The notes under the pieces were generated by a model. That model searched no databases. It was not told where the DNA came from and saw nothing but the letters and a program-made list of their open reading frames with translations. Made by a program: the position numbers and the translations under genes. A stretch of 35,317 nucleotides of DNA from Deltaproteobacteria bacterium (GTDB lineage Bacteria; Desulfobacterota; Binatia; HRBIN30; JACQVA1): positions 1 to 35,317 of the forward strand of contig JACQVA010000100.1 of assembly GCA_016210005.1 (NCBI GenBank), given 5' to 3'. Shown piece by piece: positions 24,875-34,045 of this stretch (positions within the stretch are counted from its first letter, which is position 1; each line of letters starts with the position of its first letter).

Positions 24875-26875
24875 TCAGAACTGGTAGGTGATCTTCAGGC
24901 CAGTCTCGTCGCGCCGGTGCATGCGGCCACCGATGGTCCACGGGTCGTTAACCGTGCGGCCGAAGCTGGTGAAGTACCGCTGTTGCAGGGCGATAGTCAG
25001 ATCGGGCGTCGCCGCGTAGCTGACCTCCAACAGGGCCGCAAAGGCATTGCTCATCGGGTCGTACAACCCAACGCCGAGCGGAACGATCGTGCCGCCGCGG
25101 TAGAAGGTGTTGACCGCCAGGGTCATCAGGAACTCCCAGCGCTTGAGGTCATCGGCACCGAAAGCAGTGCCATCCTGGAGGCGCTCGACTTGGCCGGCAA
25201 AACGACAGCGGCTGGGATCAGCACCCGCCCGGCATTGCCACGCCCCCACGCCACCGCTGCTGACGAGTTCATCGCTGTACGGCAGGACGGGAGGATTGTT
25301 CGGATCGTTGCTCGGAGAGAAGTACGGATCCTGGCCGGCGCTGACCGCGCCGCGCAGCTCGTCGCTGTTGCCGTTGATGTATTGCCAGAAGAACTGGCCG
25401 GTGAGGAAGAACGTGTTGCCCTGGTTCAGCCAGCGGATCCAAGTCGGTCGATCGAAGCCGAGCATCCCGGCCCAAATGTCACGCTTGGTGAGCTGATTGG
25501 TCGACAGGGCGAAATCTCCGGTAACCGGGTCGATTACTGGTTGATCGTTCATATCCTGGACGATCAGCTGCTCGTCCTTGGCCGTCGTTTGGTAGGGCTG
25601 CCCCAATGAGTAAGCGGTCTCTAAGCGAAAGACGATCGACGTCAGGCTATCCTCGAAGTAATTGGCGGTGAACCCGAAGATGTGAACGTACGGGTGCACC
25701 ACCTTGGCGGTCACGAAAGTGGGCACGACGCTGGTGCCTGCGAACGACATCCCGCTGAAGCAGGCGGGATCGTTCTTGTTGCGGACACAGGTCTGATTAT
25801 TTTGATCGACCTGAATCTTCTCGATGTGAACGCCGAACGGCTGGCCGTAGCCGATCGCCTTGCCGCGGCCGTATATGTAGTTGGTAGTGAACTCGAGGCC
25901 CTGCGGGGTAACGGTGTGGAAGCGGACGCCGACTTCGCTGGCCTCTTCCGGGTTACGATTGAAGTCACCACGCTGATAGCTGGTTCCTTGCAGATTGAAC
26001 ACCGGGCTGGTGAAGAACAGGTTGTTGGTCTTGCTGGGCACGTTGATTTGCCCGGCGCGCAGGGGATCGGGATAAGGCAACGCCCACGGGCGCGGCAACC
26101 AAGCTACTTTGGTGCCGGGCTGGAAATCGAACGGGTTGTAGACCACCTCGACGAACGTGTTTTGGAAGGGGCCGATGACGCCGAAGTCCCACAAGCCCTT
26201 CGCCATCCACAGCGGCACGCGGTAATTGTCGAAGGTCTCGTAAGGGAAGCGCCAGGTGACGTCGAGCGGATTCCACACGTCCATGAGCCGGAACTGATCG
26301 GCCTCACCCCAGACCACCTGTTGGCGGCCGAGGCGCAGGCTGAGCGGCACGTCGGCGAAGCGGACATCGACGTAGGCCTCGCGCAAGCGGTTCTCCCAGG
26401 CGAGGTCGCGGCGATCGGAGTCGGTGAACCGGCTGTAAAGGCCCTGGCGCAAGCTGCCGTCGGGGCGCAGGGTGCCGATCTCGTTACCTTGGACCGGCCC
26501 GCCGACGATATCGTCAAAGCGGGTTTGCCCGTGCTGGAGTTCCTCGGGCGCGATGGCGTAGAAACCATCGTAAGCCCCGCGGTAGAGAAAATAGAGCTTC
26601 GACTCCTTGAGGAACGGCACGTTGAACTTGTTGATGAACCGCCCGTCCTGAAGCCAATCCCAATCGACCCGCAGGCGCAGCGTGTTGCGGTTTTGCTCGA
26701 ACTGGAATTTGGTCGCGGCCGAGTGCCGCACCAAGTTCTGCGACTCGAGACTGCCGGCCAACTGCAACGCACCGTACTGCACGCCGGCGCGCGCCGGCCC
26801 ACTGCTGCCGGCCAGCAACGCCAACCCGACCGCGCAACCAATGCCCAGCCTCACAGATCCGCTCCGTCCGGTCAT
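24875..26875 (-). CDS. DUF1302 outer-membrane protein
   Basis: A 666-residue protein with a signal peptide (1-30, ending ARA), many alternating aromatic/polar strands and a terminal phenylalanine (KITYQF), all fitting an outer-membrane beta-barrel. DUF1302 features include RLRVDWDW, FADVPLSLRLGRQQVVWGEAD and LMDVWNPLDVTWRF. DUF1302 genes are usually neighbours of DUF1329 genes and often of RND/MMPL transporters, and have been linked to handling hydrophobic compounds; the mechanism is unsettled. It lies 72 bp after the DUF1329 gene in the same direction (one operon) and has GGAGGGG before the ATG. No RND transporter is in the window. Confidence 0.88.
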   Translation of the reverse strand: MTGRSGSVRLGIGCAVGLALLAGSSGPARAGVQYGALQLAGSLESQNLVRHSAATKFQFEQNRNTLRLRVDWDWLQDGRFINKFNVPFLKESKLYFLYRGAYDGFYAIAPEELQHGQTRFDDIVGGPVQGNEIGTLRPDGSLRQGLYSRFTDSDRRDLAWENRLREAYVDVRFADVPLSLRLGRQQVVWGEADQFRLMDVWNPLDVTWRFPYETFDNYRVPLWMAKGLWDFGVIGPFQNTFVEVVYNPFDFQPGTKVAWLPRPWALPYPDPLRAGQINVPSKTNNLFFTSPVFNLQGTSYQRGDFNRNPEEASEVGVRFHTVTPQGLEFTTNYIYGRGKAIGYGQPFGVHIEKIQVDQNNQTCVRNKNDPACFSGMSFAGTSVVPTFVTAKVVHPYVHIFGFTANYFEDSLTSIVFRLETAYSLGQPYQTTAKDEQLIVQDMNDQPVIDPVTGDFALSTNQLTKRDIWAGMLGFDRPTWIRWLNQGNTFFLTGQFFWQYINGNSDELRGAVSAGQDPYFSPSNDPNNPPVLPYSDELVSSGGVGAWQCRAGADPSRCRFAGQVERLQDGTAFGADDLKRWEFLMTLAVNTFYRGGTIVPLGVGLYDPMSNAFAALLEVSYAATPDLTIALQQRYFTSFGRTVNDPWTIGGRMHRRDETGLKITYQF

Positions 26876-26947
26876 AGCCCCTCCTCTCGCTCGCGGGTGG
26901 GTTCCCTAGCCCATGCGCTGCGTCAATGCCAACCGCCGCGCGGCGGC

Positions 26948-29068
26948 TCAGCCGCCCTTCTCTATCATGTGGGCGACGGTGAAGTAGTCCTCGGTCACTC
27001 CCATGCGCGCGCCGACATTGATGAAGTAGCCCTTTTCGGTGCCGGCGAATCGCGGGTTAGCGGTTGCGGTCGCGTGTTGGAGCTGCACGTCGTAGTAGAT
27101 GTCGGCATTGAAGAACAGCATCTCGTCTTCGTATTGCACCCGCGCATCACCCGGAATGGCTTCTCTCTTGGCCGTATACATATTGACTGCGGTCTTCCAC
27201 AGCTGACCGGCGCGGTCATAGCTGTCGGAAATCGCGATCACCCAGGCTTCTTGGTCGACGTAGAGGACGCGCTTGCCATAGGCGTACTGGCTCATCTTCG
27301 GCGTCGCCTCGATCACCCAGACGCGGCGCGGCTCCCACACGTCTTCGTAAAGCCAATCCTCCGGGTTCTGCCACTTGGGCGGGAAGTTGCGGGCGTGCAT
27401 CGTCGCCAGGATGGTGCGCTCGCCCAGCAAGCGGTAGCTCATCCAGCCGATGTGGCCGTTGTAGCCAGCGAAGGAGTCCGAATCGACGTCCTGGCCAAAC
27501 AAGGCATCGGAGCGCTGCGCCGTGGAGAGCCGGCGCACGCGCCGCAGTTGTGGCAGGTACAGCCAGTTGTCGTCCTGGCGCCCCGGATCGAGGTAACGAT
27601 AGAAGGTGGCGCCGACCCCCTTGAGATCGAACGGTTCGAGAATCGGGTGCAGCGACTCCTTGTACCGCACCCCCTCCGGATTAGGCATTTCCGGCTTGGG
27701 GTCGACATACAGGCGGCCGTTGTAATTGAGCCGGCGGTAGACGTCGGTCAGCAAATGGCGCTCGGTACGGATCGGCTCATGCGGTCCCACCGACCCGCTG
27801 TAAGTGTCAACGCCGCTCATGACTTTGTCGTCAGTCAGGAAGCCATTGTAGTAGAAGTTCCACATCACCTTCGCGGCCGCATCCGGGTCATTGGCGTCGA
27901 CCCGTGGGAACGGCAATCCGGCCACGTAGTTCTCCACCGTCAATGCCCCGGGACCGAGGCGGACCTGGCCGGCATGCTTCTCGGTGGCTTCACGAAAGCG
28001 CTTGGGCATCTTGATCGGCTTGTAGTCAACCAGCTCCAGGCGCCAGCCGTAGCGCACACCCCAATCGATGCCCGGCACCAGCAATTCGGTGAACTGGCTG
28101 GCGTTCTTTTCCGAGATCACTTGCCCCGCCGCCAAACCGTACTGTTCCAGGCTGGGCGCGCCGCCGTCACCAGCAGAGTCGGCCGGCTCGTCTATCGGCA
28201 CTGCGGCCTGTGGCGCCGGTTGCGGCGCGCGCACGGGCGCTGCCGGCCTGTGCACATCGGGCGCAGCGGCCGCGGCCACCTGCGCTGGCTCCTCGACCGC
28301 CGGCTCTGGTACTGCGAGCACGGCTGGCTCCTCGGCCATCGGGGCGGGCTCGGGTTCCGGCTCAGGTTCTGGTTGACGCGGCGCCGGCTTGGCCACCCGC
28401 ACTGGAGGCGGAGCCACCGGAGCCGGCTCCACCTCCGCCGGCGCTTCGGCCACCGGAGGTGCGACAGCAACCGGTGCGGCAGGCTCGGGTTCCTCGGGCA
28501 CATACCTGGGCGCCACCGCCGCGCGTCGAGCTGGCGCCACCGGGGCCGGCGCCGCCTCAACCTCACGCGCCGCTACCGCGGGTGCGGCCTCGGGTTCCTG
28601 CGGCACGTAGCGCGGCGCCCGCGCTGCCCTCGGAGCTGCTGCTAATGGAGCGGGAGCAACCTCGACGTTTCGCGCCGCTGCCGCTGGCCCAGCCGAGGGA
28701 AACTCACTGATAGCGGCTGGCGGCGGACTGCTACGCAGAACCCGACGAGCGGCCGCGGCGGTGCCGCCACCCACCGCCCCGGCACGCGCGGTCGCCGGTT
28801 TCGCAGCCGGGCGGGGCTTGCGCGGCGCACTCGCCACCGGCGCCGGGCGCCGCGCCGGGGGGGCCTGCTTGGCCACCGGCGCCGGCCTAGGAGCAGCCGG
28901 CACCGCCGGTGCCGCCGGCGCAGGCAGTGGTGCTGCCGGCGCTGCCGGCGCAGGTGGCCGCCCGTCTTCGGGAAACAGATCTCCCCAATCGACCTGGGCG
29001 GTCGCCGCGCTGAGTGTGAAGAGAAGGCCGAGTCCAAAAAAACCGGCCCGAAGTGCCACTGTTCGCAT
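26948..29068 (-). CDS. Exported DUF1329 protein with long Pro/Ala linker (paralogue 1)
   Basis: A 706-residue exported protein. The signal peptide (1-25, ending ATA) is followed by QVDWGDLFPED, then about 280 residues of Pro/Ala/Val/Glu-rich low complexity. The C-terminal DUF1329 domain (about 300-706) includes REATEKHAGQVRLG, GLPFPRVDANDP and LRRVRRLSTAQRSDALFGQD. DUF1329 is a periplasmic family thought to have a LolA/LolB-like lipid-binding fold. The ATG at 29068 is preceded by AGGAGGGG; the reading frame extends to a TTG at 29101, which lacks such support. It is co-transcribed with the DUF1302 gene and divergent from paralogue 2. The linker could span the periplasm or peptidoglycan (inference). 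Confidence 0.88.
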   Translation of the reverse strand: MRTVALRAGFFGLGLLFTLSAATAQVDWGDLFPEDGRPPAPAAPAAPLPAPAAPAVPAAPRPAPVAKQAPPARRPAPVASAPRKPRPAAKPATARAGAVGGGTAAAARRVLRSSPPPAAISEFPSAGPAAAARNVEVAPAPLAAAPRAARAPRYVPQEPEAAPAVAAREVEAAPAPVAPARRAAVAPRYVPEEPEPAAPVAVAPPVAEAPAEVEPAPVAPPPVRVAKPAPRQPEPEPEPEPAPMAEEPAVLAVPEPAVEEPAQVAAAAAPDVHRPAAPVRAPQPAPQAAVPIDEPADSAGDGGAPSLEQYGLAAGQVISEKNASQFTELLVPGIDWGVRYGWRLELVDYKPIKMPKRFREATEKHAGQVRLGPGALTVENYVAGLPFPRVDANDPDAAAKVMWNFYYNGFLTDDKVMSGVDTYSGSVGPHEPIRTERHLLTDVYRRLNYNGRLYVDPKPEMPNPEGVRYKESLHPILEPFDLKGVGATFYRYLDPGRQDDNWLYLPQLRRVRRLSTAQRSDALFGQDVDSDSFAGYNGHIGWMSYRLLGERTILATMHARNFPPKWQNPEDWLYEDVWEPRRVWVIEATPKMSQYAYGKRVLYVDQEAWVIAISDSYDRAGQLWKTAVNMYTAKREAIPGDARVQYEDEMLFFNADIYYDVQLQHATATANPRFAGTEKGYFINVGARMGVTEDYFTVAHMIEKGG

Positions 29069-29340
29069 CTGCGCCCCTCCTGCGCGCGGCAGACACTGCA
29101 ATCGCCGTGCTAGACGCGCAGTAGCGCTTCAACCCGCCATAGGTCAAGTCCGGCGCCCGGGTGCCCGACGCATGTTGGACGACTCGTCAACTGAGTAGCG
29201 CAATTTTGTGCGCGCTCCAGGGCTTCAAAACCGCCGCCGTCCGGACTATCGTGCTGGCATGGCCTCTGCTTCGTAATGTGCGGAACTTCGGCTCCGGTCG
29301 ATGTTGACCGCAGAGATGTCGGCCGAAGAAAGGGTGCTAC
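29069..29340. other. Divergent 272-bp region between DUF1329 paralogues
   Basis: No gene seen. It must carry promoters for both divergent genes. A sigma-54-like site lies on the plus strand at 29255-29270; for the minus-strand gene only a weak TTGACC-type -35 (near 29155) without a good -10 was found. Confidence 0.5.
29255..29270 (+). promoter_or_regulatory. Candidate sigma-54 promoter of DUF1329 paralogue 2
   Basis: TGGCATGGCCTCTGCT matches the TGGCAC-N5-TTGC plan with GG at -24 and GC at -12 in the correct 10-bp gap. The predicted transcript would start near 29281, giving a leader of about 60 nt with AAAGGG before the ATG. No activator site was identified. Confidence 0.4.
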
Positions 29341-31317
29341 ATGCGACGACGATTCCCCGTGTACCTTGGCCTGGCGGCCACGACGCTCCTGACCATCGCA
29401 GCTAGCGTCCACGCCCAAGTTGATTGGGGCGATCTGTTTCCCGAAGAGCGACAGCCCGCGGCACGGCCGGCACCCGCGCCTGCGCGGGTACAACCTGCTC
29501 CAGCCGCAGCGCTCCCCGCCGCACCGCCGGCGGCGACAACGCTGGAGCGGTCGTTGCAACGCCCAGCCCAAGTGGCCAGACCGCCGGCGGCACCGGTGCC
29601 GGCCGCACCTCGCGTGGCCGCACCCAAAGCCTCTGCACCCAAGAAGGTAGCCATGCCGCGGCCGCAAGCGCCGGTTCGCGAGTTTCCCGCCGCCGCAGCC
29701 AGTGCGCCGCGCGCAGACCAGCACAGCAACTTGCGCTCGAGCCCGCCGCCGGCCTCGATCGAGGAGCAGCACGCGGCACCGGCCGCCCCGGCTGAGTTGG
29801 AACCGGTTGCCGCACCGCCAGCGGCGCAGCCCGAGCCGGCACCGAAGCGGGTGGCGGCACCCGCGCGCGCTCCTGCTGCGGTAGCCGCCAGCCGTGTTGA
29901 GCCACCGGCGGCAGATCAAGCCGATGGCGCATCGGACACCGCCGTGGCACCCGCTCCGGCCGTCGCCAGCCGCGCTGCGGCTCGCCCTGCCGCCCGCGGC
30001 GCGCAACGCGCACCAGTCGATGTCCCCGCGGATGAGCCGCCCCTTCAAGGTGAACCGGTAGCTGACGTCGCGTTGCTTACAGCTAACCATCATAACGGTG
30101 CTCGCAGCCAGCCCGCGGCCGACGCCATCGAACCCGGCGTCGTGGTCAACGAACAGAATCTCGAACAGTACAAGCACCTGCTCAGCCCTGGCCTGGAGTG
30201 GGCCGTTCACTACGGCTGGCGCATCAGGGTGGGGGCACCGCGCCCGATCGAGATGATTCGGGCCTACCGTGAAGCCACCGAGAAATACAGCGGACAGGCC
30301 AAGCTGAGCCCGGATGGCTTGCGGGTCCTCAACTGGACGGCGGGATTGCCGTTCCCCAACATCGATGTCAACGACCCGATGGTCGCGCACAAGATCATGT
30401 GGAACTACAGCTACTCGTTCGTCGCCACCGACGATTATACCGCCGAGAACTTCGATGCCGACACCGGCACCATTGCCAAGAACAAGGGCATGACGGTCGA
30501 GCGGCATTACATGATCGACAACTTGCGCAAGCTCAACTACACCGGCCGCCTCTTCGTCGATCCCAAGCCGAACATCCCGAACTCGGACGACCTGCGCTAC
30601 AAGGAGTCGCTGCACCCACTGAGCGAACCGTTCGATCTCAAGGGAGTCGGCGGCACGTTCTACCGCTACAACGATCCCAACCGGCAAGATGACAGCTGGC
30701 TCTACCTGCCGCAGTTGCGCCGCGTGCGCCGGCTCTCCACCGCCCAACGCTCGGACGCCCTATTCGGGCAGGACAGCGACATCGACAGCTACTACGGTTA
30801 CAACGGCCACATCGCGTGGATGGACTGGAAGTTCCTCGGCGAGCGCACGATACTAGGCGCCGTGCACGGCCAACATGTGCCGGTGAAGTGGCAAGAGCCC
30901 GAAGATTGGGCTTTTGACGACGTCTGGGAGCCGCGCCAGGTATACGTGATCGAGGGCGTCTCCAAGCTCCCGCAATACGCCTACGGCAAACGGATAATCT
31001 TCATCGACAAGGAAGGCTGGGTTGTCACCTCCTCAGACATCTACGATCGGGCGGGGCAGTTGTGGAAAGTTTGGGTGAACCTGCGCAGCTTCAAGCGCGA
31101 GGTCATCCCGGGCGCCAAGCTGTCGCGGTACTCGGACGAGATGGGCTTCACGCACGCCATCGTGTGCCTCGACACCCAGCTGCTACATGCGACCAAAGCA
31201 GCCCTACCCAGCACCCACTCTCAGGGCGAGGAATGTCTGTACTACAACATGGGCGATAAGGTCGGACTCAGCGAAGAGTTCTTCAGCGTGGCCCACTTAA
31301 TTGAGGCCGGCCACTAG
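29341..31317 (+). CDS. Exported DUF1329 protein with Pro/Ala linker (paralogue 2)
   Basis: A 658-residue paralogue of the divergent DUF1329 protein. The signal peptide (1-25, ending VHA) is followed by the same mature start, QVDWGDLFPE, about 230 residues of Pro/Ala-rich linker and a DUF1329 domain (about 255-658) with REATEKYSGQAKLS, GLPFPNIDVNDP and LRRVRRLSTAQRSDALFGQD. The globular domains are clearly homologous, while the linkers have diverged in sequence but not composition. AAAGGG sits about 7 nt before the ATG. A strong hairpin follows the stop. It probably acts with, or substitutes for, paralogue 1 at the DUF1302 protein. Confidence 0.88.
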   Translation: MRRRFPVYLGLAATTLLTIAASVHAQVDWGDLFPEERQPAARPAPAPARVQPAPAAALPAAPPAATTLERSLQRPAQVARPPAAPVPAAPRVAAPKASAPKKVAMPRPQAPVREFPAAAASAPRADQHSNLRSSPPPASIEEQHAAPAAPAELEPVAAPPAAQPEPAPKRVAAPARAPAAVAASRVEPPAADQADGASDTAVAPAPAVASRAAARPAARGAQRAPVDVPADEPPLQGEPVADVALLTANHHNGARSQPAADAIEPGVVVNEQNLEQYKHLLSPGLEWAVHYGWRIRVGAPRPIEMIRAYREATEKYSGQAKLSPDGLRVLNWTAGLPFPNIDVNDPMVAHKIMWNYSYSFVATDDYTAENFDADTGTIAKNKGMTVERHYMIDNLRKLNYTGRLFVDPKPNIPNSDDLRYKESLHPLSEPFDLKGVGGTFYRYNDPNRQDDSWLYLPQLRRVRRLSTAQRSDALFGQDSDIDSYYGYNGHIAWMDWKFLGERTILGAVHGQHVPVKWQEPEDWAFDDVWEPRQVYVIEGVSKLPQYAYGKRIIFIDKEGWVVTSSDIYDRAGQLWKVWVNLRSFKREVIPGAKLSRYSDEMGFTHAIVCLDTQLLHATKAALPSTHSQGEECLYYNMGDKVGLSEEFFSVAHLIEAGH

Positions 31318-31327
31318 GCTTGCCCCC

Positions 31328-31358
31328 GGAGGGGAGATGCGCCGCGTGTCTCCCCTCC
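31328..31358 (+). terminator. Strong hairpin after DUF1329 paralogue 2
   Basis: Arms GGAGGGGAGA (31328-31337) and TCTCCCCTCC (31349-31358) are perfect 10-bp complements around an 11-nt loop, starting 10 bp after the stop codon. The tail is C-rich rather than U-rich, so it may be a weak terminator or an mRNA 3' stabiliser. Confidence 0.5.
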
Positions 31359-31399
31359 CCCTCCCTGCGCCATGAGCCGCCGTCAGCCTTAGGTTCGCC

Positions 31400-31429
31400 T
31401 TGACAAACAGACGGGGTTACCGAGATAAG
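31400..31429 (+). promoter_or_regulatory. Candidate sigma-70 promoter, near-leaderless
   Basis: A perfect -35 TTGACA (31400-31405), 18-bp spacer and -10 GATAAG (31424-31429, 4 of 6). Initiation would fall within a few bases of the ATG at 31438, so the lipoprotein mRNA may be leaderless. Only a weak AAGAG lies near the start. Confidence 0.5.
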
Positions 31430-31437
31430 AGCCGCCT

Positions 31438-33198
31438 ATGAAGCCAGCGATCACCCTTATCGCATTGCTCGCGGCCCTGTCGGCCTGCACTCCGCCGGCA
31501 GCGCATCTGCCGCCCGCTCCGGCACATGCATTCAGGCGGGCGGAGGACGCCTTTGCGCGTGGGGCCTACGAGCCGGCGGCGGCGGCGTACCGTCAGTTCC
31601 TGAACAGCACGCCGGACCCCGCCTACGCACCACGTGCCGCTTACCAGTTGGCGCTCGCGCAGTATCACTTGCAGCAGTATGGCGCCGCGCTGGTGACGTT
31701 GGATGAACTGAAGCAGCGCGTGCCCGGGCAGCAGTGGGTGCAAGTGTACGCCTTGCGCGGCGACGCCGAACTCGGCCTCGGCCGCCGGGTGGCGGCGTTG
31801 CTGGCCTGGGAAGAAGCCTGGCAGCTGGCCGGGCCGGCCGAGCAGGCGCGCCTGCAAAACCGCATCGGCGCCGTCAGGCCGCAGTTGACCGATGACGAGC
31901 GAGCGGAGGTGAGTGAGGTACTGGTCACGGCCGCGGTTCGTGAGGCGCTCGGCCTCGGCGACCTAATGGCCGCCGCACCCATGCCCCCATTCGAGATCGC
32001 CGCCGTTCCGGCACCGCCGGAAGTTGCCGCGGTCGAGGAGGAATCAGAACCTGCGGTCACAAACGGCGCCGAGCCACTGCCACCGGCAACAGAGGAAGAA
32101 GCGGCGGTCCCGCCAGCACTGGGCGACGAGGCTGAGGCACCCCCCGAAGCGGTCGAGGTGGCCGTGCCGGCTCCCGGGCCCACCACCAAGATTGCCTGCC
32201 TGTTGCCGCTCACCGGTGTCGATCGTGCCTACGGGCAACGAGCACTGGCCGGGCTGCGGCTGGCCTTTGCCGATGCCCCCGAGCAGTTAGTGGTTCGTGA
32301 CACCGGCGGTGATCCGGCCAGCAGCGCCGAGTTGCTGCAGGCTCTGCACCAAGATTCGTCGGTGGTGGCGGTGGTCGGCCCGTTGCGCAGCAGCGAAGCC
32401 GAAGTGCTCGCCCCGCTGGCCGAACGCGAGCGGCTGCCGTTGCTGCTGCTGTCACAACGCGAGGGGCTGGCTGGCCGCTTCGTGTTCCAGGTGGCGATGA
32501 CGCGGGGCCAGCAGGCTGAGATGTTGGTGCGCTACGCGGCCGACACGCTCAAAGTGCAGCGCTTCGGCGTGCTCTATCCCGAGGATGGTTACGGATCGGC
32601 CTTTGCCCAAGCGTTCATTGATGCGGTGGCAGCGCAGGGCGCCAGCGTGGTGGGCACGCAAGCATACGAGCCCGGCAACCCCGACTTGGCCGCAGCTGCC
32701 GGCGCCGTGCGGCGGTGGCATCAGGCGGGGCTGCAAGCGCTGTTCATTCCCGACGCCGCGGCGACCGCGGCCGCGGTGGCGGCCCAGGTGCGCGAGGGTC
32801 TTCCGGACGTCGCCCTGCTGGGCACCGAGAGCTGGAATGATGCCGCCGCGCTGAGCCGGGCGGGCGACGTGATCAACGGCGCGGTCTTCACCGACGCTTT
32901 CTTCGCCAGCAGCACGCGCGCCTCAACCCGCGAATTCGTCGAGCGCTTCGAGCGCGGTGAGGGGCGCCAGCCGACGGTGTTCGAAGCCCAAGCCTTCGAC
33001 GCCGGCCTGGCCTTGCGGCGCCTGATCGCCGGCGGGGCCACCTCGCGCGAACAGATCGTCGGCCAGCTCAACGGCTTGGGCCGGTTCGAGGGCGCTGGCC
33101 AGTTGCAGGGCACACCCGGCGGCTTCGGGCGCGCACTCTCGATCTTGCGCTACCGCGACGGGCAGGTCGAAGAGGTGGCGCCGGCCACCGACGGCTGA
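31438..33198 (+). CDS. LpoA/LppC-like lipoprotein (PBP activator family) with TPR region
   Basis: A 586-residue lipoprotein: signal peptide with lipobox LSAC, lipidated Cys17. Residues about 30-135 are TPR-like helices (AEDAFARGAYEPAAAAYRQFL; AAYQLALAQYHLQQYGAAL). An acidic Pro/Glu-rich linker (about 180-245) leads to a periplasmic-binding-protein type I fold (about 248-580) starting TKIACLLPLTG and containing VVAVVGPLRSSEAEVLAPLAE and FGVLYPEDGYGSAFAQAF. The same plan (TPR plus PBP fold) is found in E. coli LpoA, the outer-membrane activator of PBP1A. A generic amino-acid-binding role is less likely because of the lipidation and TPR. No PBP gene is next to it. Confidence 0.83.
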   Translation: MKPAITLIALLAALSACTPPAAHLPPAPAHAFRRAEDAFARGAYEPAAAAYRQFLNSTPDPAYAPRAAYQLALAQYHLQQYGAALVTLDELKQRVPGQQWVQVYALRGDAELGLGRRVAALLAWEEAWQLAGPAEQARLQNRIGAVRPQLTDDERAEVSEVLVTAAVREALGLGDLMAAAPMPPFEIAAVPAPPEVAAVEEESEPAVTNGAEPLPPATEEEAAVPPALGDEAEAPPEAVEVAVPAPGPTTKIACLLPLTGVDRAYGQRALAGLRLAFADAPEQLVVRDTGGDPASSAELLQALHQDSSVVAVVGPLRSSEAEVLAPLAERERLPLLLLSQREGLAGRFVFQVAMTRGQQAEMLVRYAADTLKVQRFGVLYPEDGYGSAFAQAFIDAVAAQGASVVGTQAYEPGNPDLAAAAGAVRRWHQAGLQALFIPDAAATAAAVAAQVREGLPDVALLGTESWNDAAALSRAGDVINGAVFTDAFFASSTRASTREFVERFERGEGRQPTVFEAQAFDAGLALRRLIAGGATSREQIVGQLNGLGRFEGAGQLQGTPGGFGRALSILRYRDGQVEEVAPATDG

Positions 33199-33267
33199 CC
33201 CGGCCGCGAGCGATCTGCGGCGGCGGCCACCCGATTGCGGTTGAACTCTACCCCGAAAGGGCACGCC

Positions 33268-33807
33268 ATGATGGAGCTGGCAGTCGCAAACGCGCGCATC
33301 GAACTGGTACGCGGCGACATCACTCAGCAGGACACCGACGCCATCGTCAACGCCGCCAACTCGACGCTGCTCGGGGGCGGTGGCGTCGACGGCGCTATCC
33401 ACCGCGCCGGCGGACCGGCCATTCTCCTCGCCTGTCGCGCCCTGGGCGGATGCAACACCGGTGACGCCAAGATCACCACCGGCGGCCAGCTTCCGGCCCG
33501 CTACGTCATCCATGCCGTCGGCCCGGTTTACCGCGGCGGCGCCCATCGGGAAGCCGACTTGCTAGCCAGCGCCTATCGGCGCAGCCTCGAGGTCGCCCGC
33601 GAAAACCGGCTCGCGTCGGTCGCCTTTCCCTCGATCAGCACCGGGGCCTACGCTTATCCCGTCGCCCACGCCGCGCGCATTGCATTGCGTACCGTGCGTG
33701 ACTATCTGCGCTGCCACAGCGACATTACGTTGGTGCGGTTTATCTTGTTCAGCTCTGCCGACCTGCAAGCCTACGCCCTCGCACTCGAGGAGATCGCAGC
33801 CACGTGA
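33268..33807 (+). CDS. Macrodomain protein (O-acetyl-ADP-ribose deacetylase, YmdB-like)
   Basis: A 179-residue single macrodomain. ADP-ribose-binding signatures are GDITQQDTDAIVNAANSTLLGGGGVDGAIHRAGG (split: GDIT at the N-terminal end, NAAN, and the GGGGVDGAIH loop) and the second loop ISTGAYAYP. YmdB-like enzymes hydrolyse O-acetyl-ADP-ribose or ADP-ribosyl groups. The start ATG at 33268 has AAAGGG about 7 nt upstream; an ORF extension to a TTG at 33235 is not supported. It follows the lipoprotein gene by 69 bp and may be co-transcribed with it. Confidence 0.92.
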   Translation: MMELAVANARIELVRGDITQQDTDAIVNAANSTLLGGGGVDGAIHRAGGPAILLACRALGGCNTGDAKITTGGQLPARYVIHAVGPVYRGGAHREADLLASAYRRSLEVARENRLASVAFPSISTGAYAYPVAHAARIALRTVRDYLRCHSDITLVRFILFSSADLQAYALALEEIAAT

Positions 33808-33824
33808 CGCGGCCGCTAGCCGCG
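33808..33824 (+). terminator. Hairpin directly after macrodomain stop
   Basis: Arms CGCGGC (33808-33813) and GCCGCG (33819-33824) around a 5-nt loop begin immediately after the TGA. There is no clear T-run, so termination is tentative. The remaining gap to the bioB 3' end (33825-34045) shows no gene. Confidence 0.3.
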
Positions 33825-34045
33825 CCGTCTCTACGTACCGCGGTTCGGAATTACGGTGATGTATCCAACAGGTTCCCGTTCCCCGGGCAGCAATGCCGCC
33901 GCCTCTGCGAGGTCGACCCTTCAAGGATGAAACCTGGCAGGAATTACCGGACACGGCCGAGGGACAGCGCGCGTGTTTCAGGTCAGGGTCAGGATGAGGG
34001 AATGAGACGCCGGACGGAACCTCACCCTATTTGTGAAGGGCAGCA

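Noticed and set aside
25682-28645. 987-residue open frame on the plus strand opposite the DUF1302/DUF1329 genes
   Set aside because: It lies antisense to two well-supported genes. Its length reflects high GC and the codon pattern of the real strand. The translation is low in recognisable motifs and its end is a Gly/Arg-rich shadow of the Pro/Ala linker.
29110-30747. 545-residue minus-strand frame opposite DUF1329 paralogue 2
   Set aside because: It is antisense to a clear DUF1329 gene and crosses its promoter region; the composition is that of a shadow.
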